From: an uncultured bacterium
GTDB taxonomy: Bacteria > Cyanobacteriota > Vampirovibrionia > Gastranaerophilales > Gastranaerophilaceae
Assembly (NCBI GenBank): GCA_900550295.1
Contig: URRM01000092.1
Coordinates: 1-6,022, forward strand
Reading direction: 5' to 3'
Length of the DNA: 6,022 nt
The position numbers and the translations under genes were made by a program. Of the stretch, positions 5,413 through 6,022 are shown in pieces; position 1 is the stretch's first letter; each line of letters begins with the position of its first letter. The notes beneath the pieces were generated by a model. That model had not been told where the DNA came from and ran no database searches. It saw only the letters and a program-made list of their open reading frames with translations.

Positions 5413-5429
5413 TGCTATAGTATCACTAT
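5413..5429 (+). promoter_or_regulatory. Extended -10 promoter and small palindrome at the regulator start codon
   Basis: TGCTATAGT (5413-5421) is an extended -10 element. A start point 7 nt downstream coincides with the A of the ATG at 5428, so the message is predicted to be leaderless; no Shine-Dalgarno sequence is present. A 13-bp inverted repeat ATAGT-ATC-ACTAT (5417-5429) overlaps both the -10 and the start codon and would suit autoregulation by an operator-bound repressor. Confidence 0.5.
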
Positions 5430-5808
5430 GACTAAATTAAAAATATCAGCAACATTAGAAGATTATTTGGAATTTATTTATGAAACCATCGAAGCAAAAT
5501 CAACGATAAAAGCTATCGATATCGCCAATAAATTCGGAATTGCCAGAGCCTCTGTAACAGAAGCCCTTCAACGTCTTGAGCAAAAAGGATATATAAAATA
5601 CGGTCGCTATCAACCAATTGAACTTACCAACGACGGTATTAATTTAGCAAAAGAAATTACACACAAGCACATTACTCTATGCAAATTTTTTAGCTCTGTT
5701 CTTGAACTATCTCAAGAAGAAGCTGAAATTAACGCTTGCAGAATAGAACACATCATTACGCCTACTGCATTTAAAAAGATTAAAGATTACGTGAAAAATA
5801 AATTATAA
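5428..5808 (+). CDS. DtxR/MntR-family metal-dependent transcriptional regulator
   Basis: The product is 126 residues, a cytoplasmic repressor type that binds DNA when loaded with Fe(II) or Mn(II). Residues about 8-65 form the winged helix-turn-helix (DIANKFGIARASVTEALQRL, 31-50, includes the recognition helix). Residues about 70-126 form the dimer and metal domain. By alignment from memory with Bacillus MntR and Corynebacterium DtxR, metal ligands would be D12, E15, H81, C104, E107 and H108: the first two MntR-like, the Cys DtxR-like. It lacks the SH3-like third domain of DtxR, as MntR-type members do, so it is not truncated. The start at 5428 is preferred to a TTG at 5410, which lies upstream of the promoter -10. 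Two DtxR-box-like sites lie just downstream, at 5825 and 5886. Confidence 0.9.
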   Translation: MTKLKISATLEDYLEFIYETIEAKSTIKAIDIANKFGIARASVTEALQRLEQKGYIKYGRYQPIELTNDGINLAKEITHKHITLCKFFSSVLELSQEEAEINACRIEHIITPTAFKKIKDYVKNKL

Positions 5809-5824
5809 TTACATATTTGTAAAA

Positions 5825-5843
5825 AAATGTTAATATAACCTAA
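5825..5843 (-). promoter_or_regulatory. DtxR/IdeR-type operator-like site, left copy
   Basis: Read on the minus strand this is TTAGGTTATATTAACATTT. Its first eight bases match the DtxR/IdeR consensus half-site TTAGGTTA exactly and it has the GTTA-N3-TAAC core. It is inverted relative to the right copy at 5886-5904 and matches it at 16 of 19 bases. It overlaps the -35 region of the proposed small-RNA promoter, where a bound repressor would block polymerase. Confidence 0.5.
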
Positions 5844-5860
5844 CATTTTCAATCAATATA

Positions 5861-5869
5861 TGTTATTAT
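5861..5869 (+). promoter_or_regulatory. Extended -10 promoter of the proposed small RNA
   Basis: TGTTATTAT (5861-5869) is an extended -10 identical to that proposed for dut. The -35 region is weak (TAACAT at 5841-5846, 17-bp spacer). Transcription would begin near 5876. Both DtxR-like sites lie around it, one over the -35 region and one just after the start point. Confidence 0.45.
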
Positions 5870-5885
5870 TATTTTACACAATTTG

Positions 5886-5904
5886 TTAGGTTATTATAAC
5901 AATT
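5886..5904 (+). promoter_or_regulatory. DtxR/IdeR-type operator-like site, right copy
   Basis: TTAGGTTATTATAACAATT begins with an exact TTAGGTTA half-site and carries the GTTA-N3-TAAC core. It lies about 10 nt after the proposed start of the small RNA, a common place for a repressor site. In the RNA the same bases make up most of the 5' hairpin, so operator and RNA structure share sequence. Confidence 0.5.
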
Positions 5905-5956
5905 GTCACTTCAACCTCCTTATAGAAAACTAATTTCAAATATCGTAATTCTTTTT

Positions 5957-5984
5957 AGTGGCAAATTTTTGCCACTTTATTTTT
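5957..5984 (+). terminator. Intrinsic terminator downstream of the regulator and small-RNA candidate
   Basis: AGTGGCAA (5957-5964) pairs with TTGCCACT (5969-5976) with a 4-nt loop, followed by TTATTTTT (5977-5984). The T-tract makes it a plus-strand terminator. It would end the proposed small RNA, and also any read-through from the regulator gene 150 bp upstream. Confidence 0.8.
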
Positions 5985-5994
5985 GAAATCAAGG

Positions 5995-6022
5995 TATAAT
6001 AAGGCGCCGAAGGCTTTGCCTT
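5995..6022 (+). promoter_or_regulatory. -10 box at the right edge, leading out of the window
   Basis: TATAAT (5995-6000) is a perfect -10, with TTGCCA (5969-5974) as a -35 at a long 20-bp spacing. Directly after it the sequence turns GC-richer (AAGGCGCCGAAGGCTTTGCCTT, with AAGGC at 6001-6005 complementary to GCCTT at 6018-6022). A transcript would start near 6007; what it encodes lies outside the window. Confidence 0.35.

Larger units (their letters stand above)
5876..5985 (+). ncRNA. Candidate metal-regulated small RNA with an anti-Shine-Dalgarno seed
   Basis: The predicted transcript is about 110 nt and contains no usable open frame. It starts with a hairpin (5878-5888 with 5897-5906, ten pairs, one bulged U, 8-nt loop). 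An unstructured stretch follows (about 5907-5955) with UCAACCUCCUU (5911-5921), complementary to ribosome binding sites. It ends in an intrinsic terminator (5957-5984). This layout, behind a promoter flanked by DtxR-like sites and downstream of a DtxR-family gene, resembles iron-sparing small RNAs such as FsrA or IsaR1 in general plan, though not in sequence that I can recognise. Alternatives: the 3' untranslated region of the regulator gene, or the mirror image of a strong minus-strand ribosome binding site. Confidence 0.5.

Noticed and set aside
5886..5909. Seven-codon minus-strand open frame (GTG start) behind a strong AAGGAGG
   Set aside because: It is too short to support as a gene and has no promoter visible upstream on that strand. 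It is kept only as an alternative explanation for the CCTCCTT on the plus strand.

Overview
The window comes from a strongly AT-rich bacterial chromosome. At its left edge lies the 5' end of a 16S rRNA gene on the minus strand (it contains the complement of the universal AGAGTTTGATC start). The short 16S stub, the AT-rich coding style and the gene set fit either Clostridia-like Firmicutes or the gut Melainabacteria (Gastranaerophilales). I lean towards the latter from general resemblance, but the sequence here does not settle it.

Layout. Positions 1-46 are the 16S 5' end, and 47-637 is its long leader and promoter region (minus), followed by the upstream region of a small secreted coiled-coil protein gene (638-1090, plus) with a good terminator. 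Next is an orphan oligopeptide-type ABC ATPase (1202-2158, plus), convergent with a family 8 glycosyltransferase (2167-3192, minus). A 376-bp gene-free stretch (3193-3568) holds a 19-bp perfect hairpin, an array of CATG-centred 42-bp repeats and a strong hairpin terminator. The pair dut then DUF1015 (minus, 5363 down to 3569) looks like one operon. It is divergent from a DtxR/MntR-family metal regulator (5428-5808, plus) across 64 bp.

The most interesting part is 5825-5985, just downstream of the regulator. Two inverted, nearly identical 19-bp sites, each with a perfect DtxR/IdeR-type half-site (TTAGGTTA), flank a promoter with an extended -10 (TGTTATTAT). The predicted transcript has a 5' hairpin, an unstructured stretch with the anti-Shine-Dalgarno sequence UCAACCUCCUU, and an intrinsic terminator. 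This is the architecture of a metal-responsive small RNA of about 110 nt, next to its likely regulator. The same seed matches 10 of 11 bases of the ribosome binding site of the secreted protein at 626-636, and a third related palindrome lies upstream of that gene. This is a hypothesis from sequence alone, but its parts agree.

Several promoters look like extended -10 elements. The regulator gene, and perhaps the ABC gene, appear to be translated from leaderless or near-leaderless transcripts. The extreme right edge holds a TATAAT box and the start of something GC-richer that cannot be identified.
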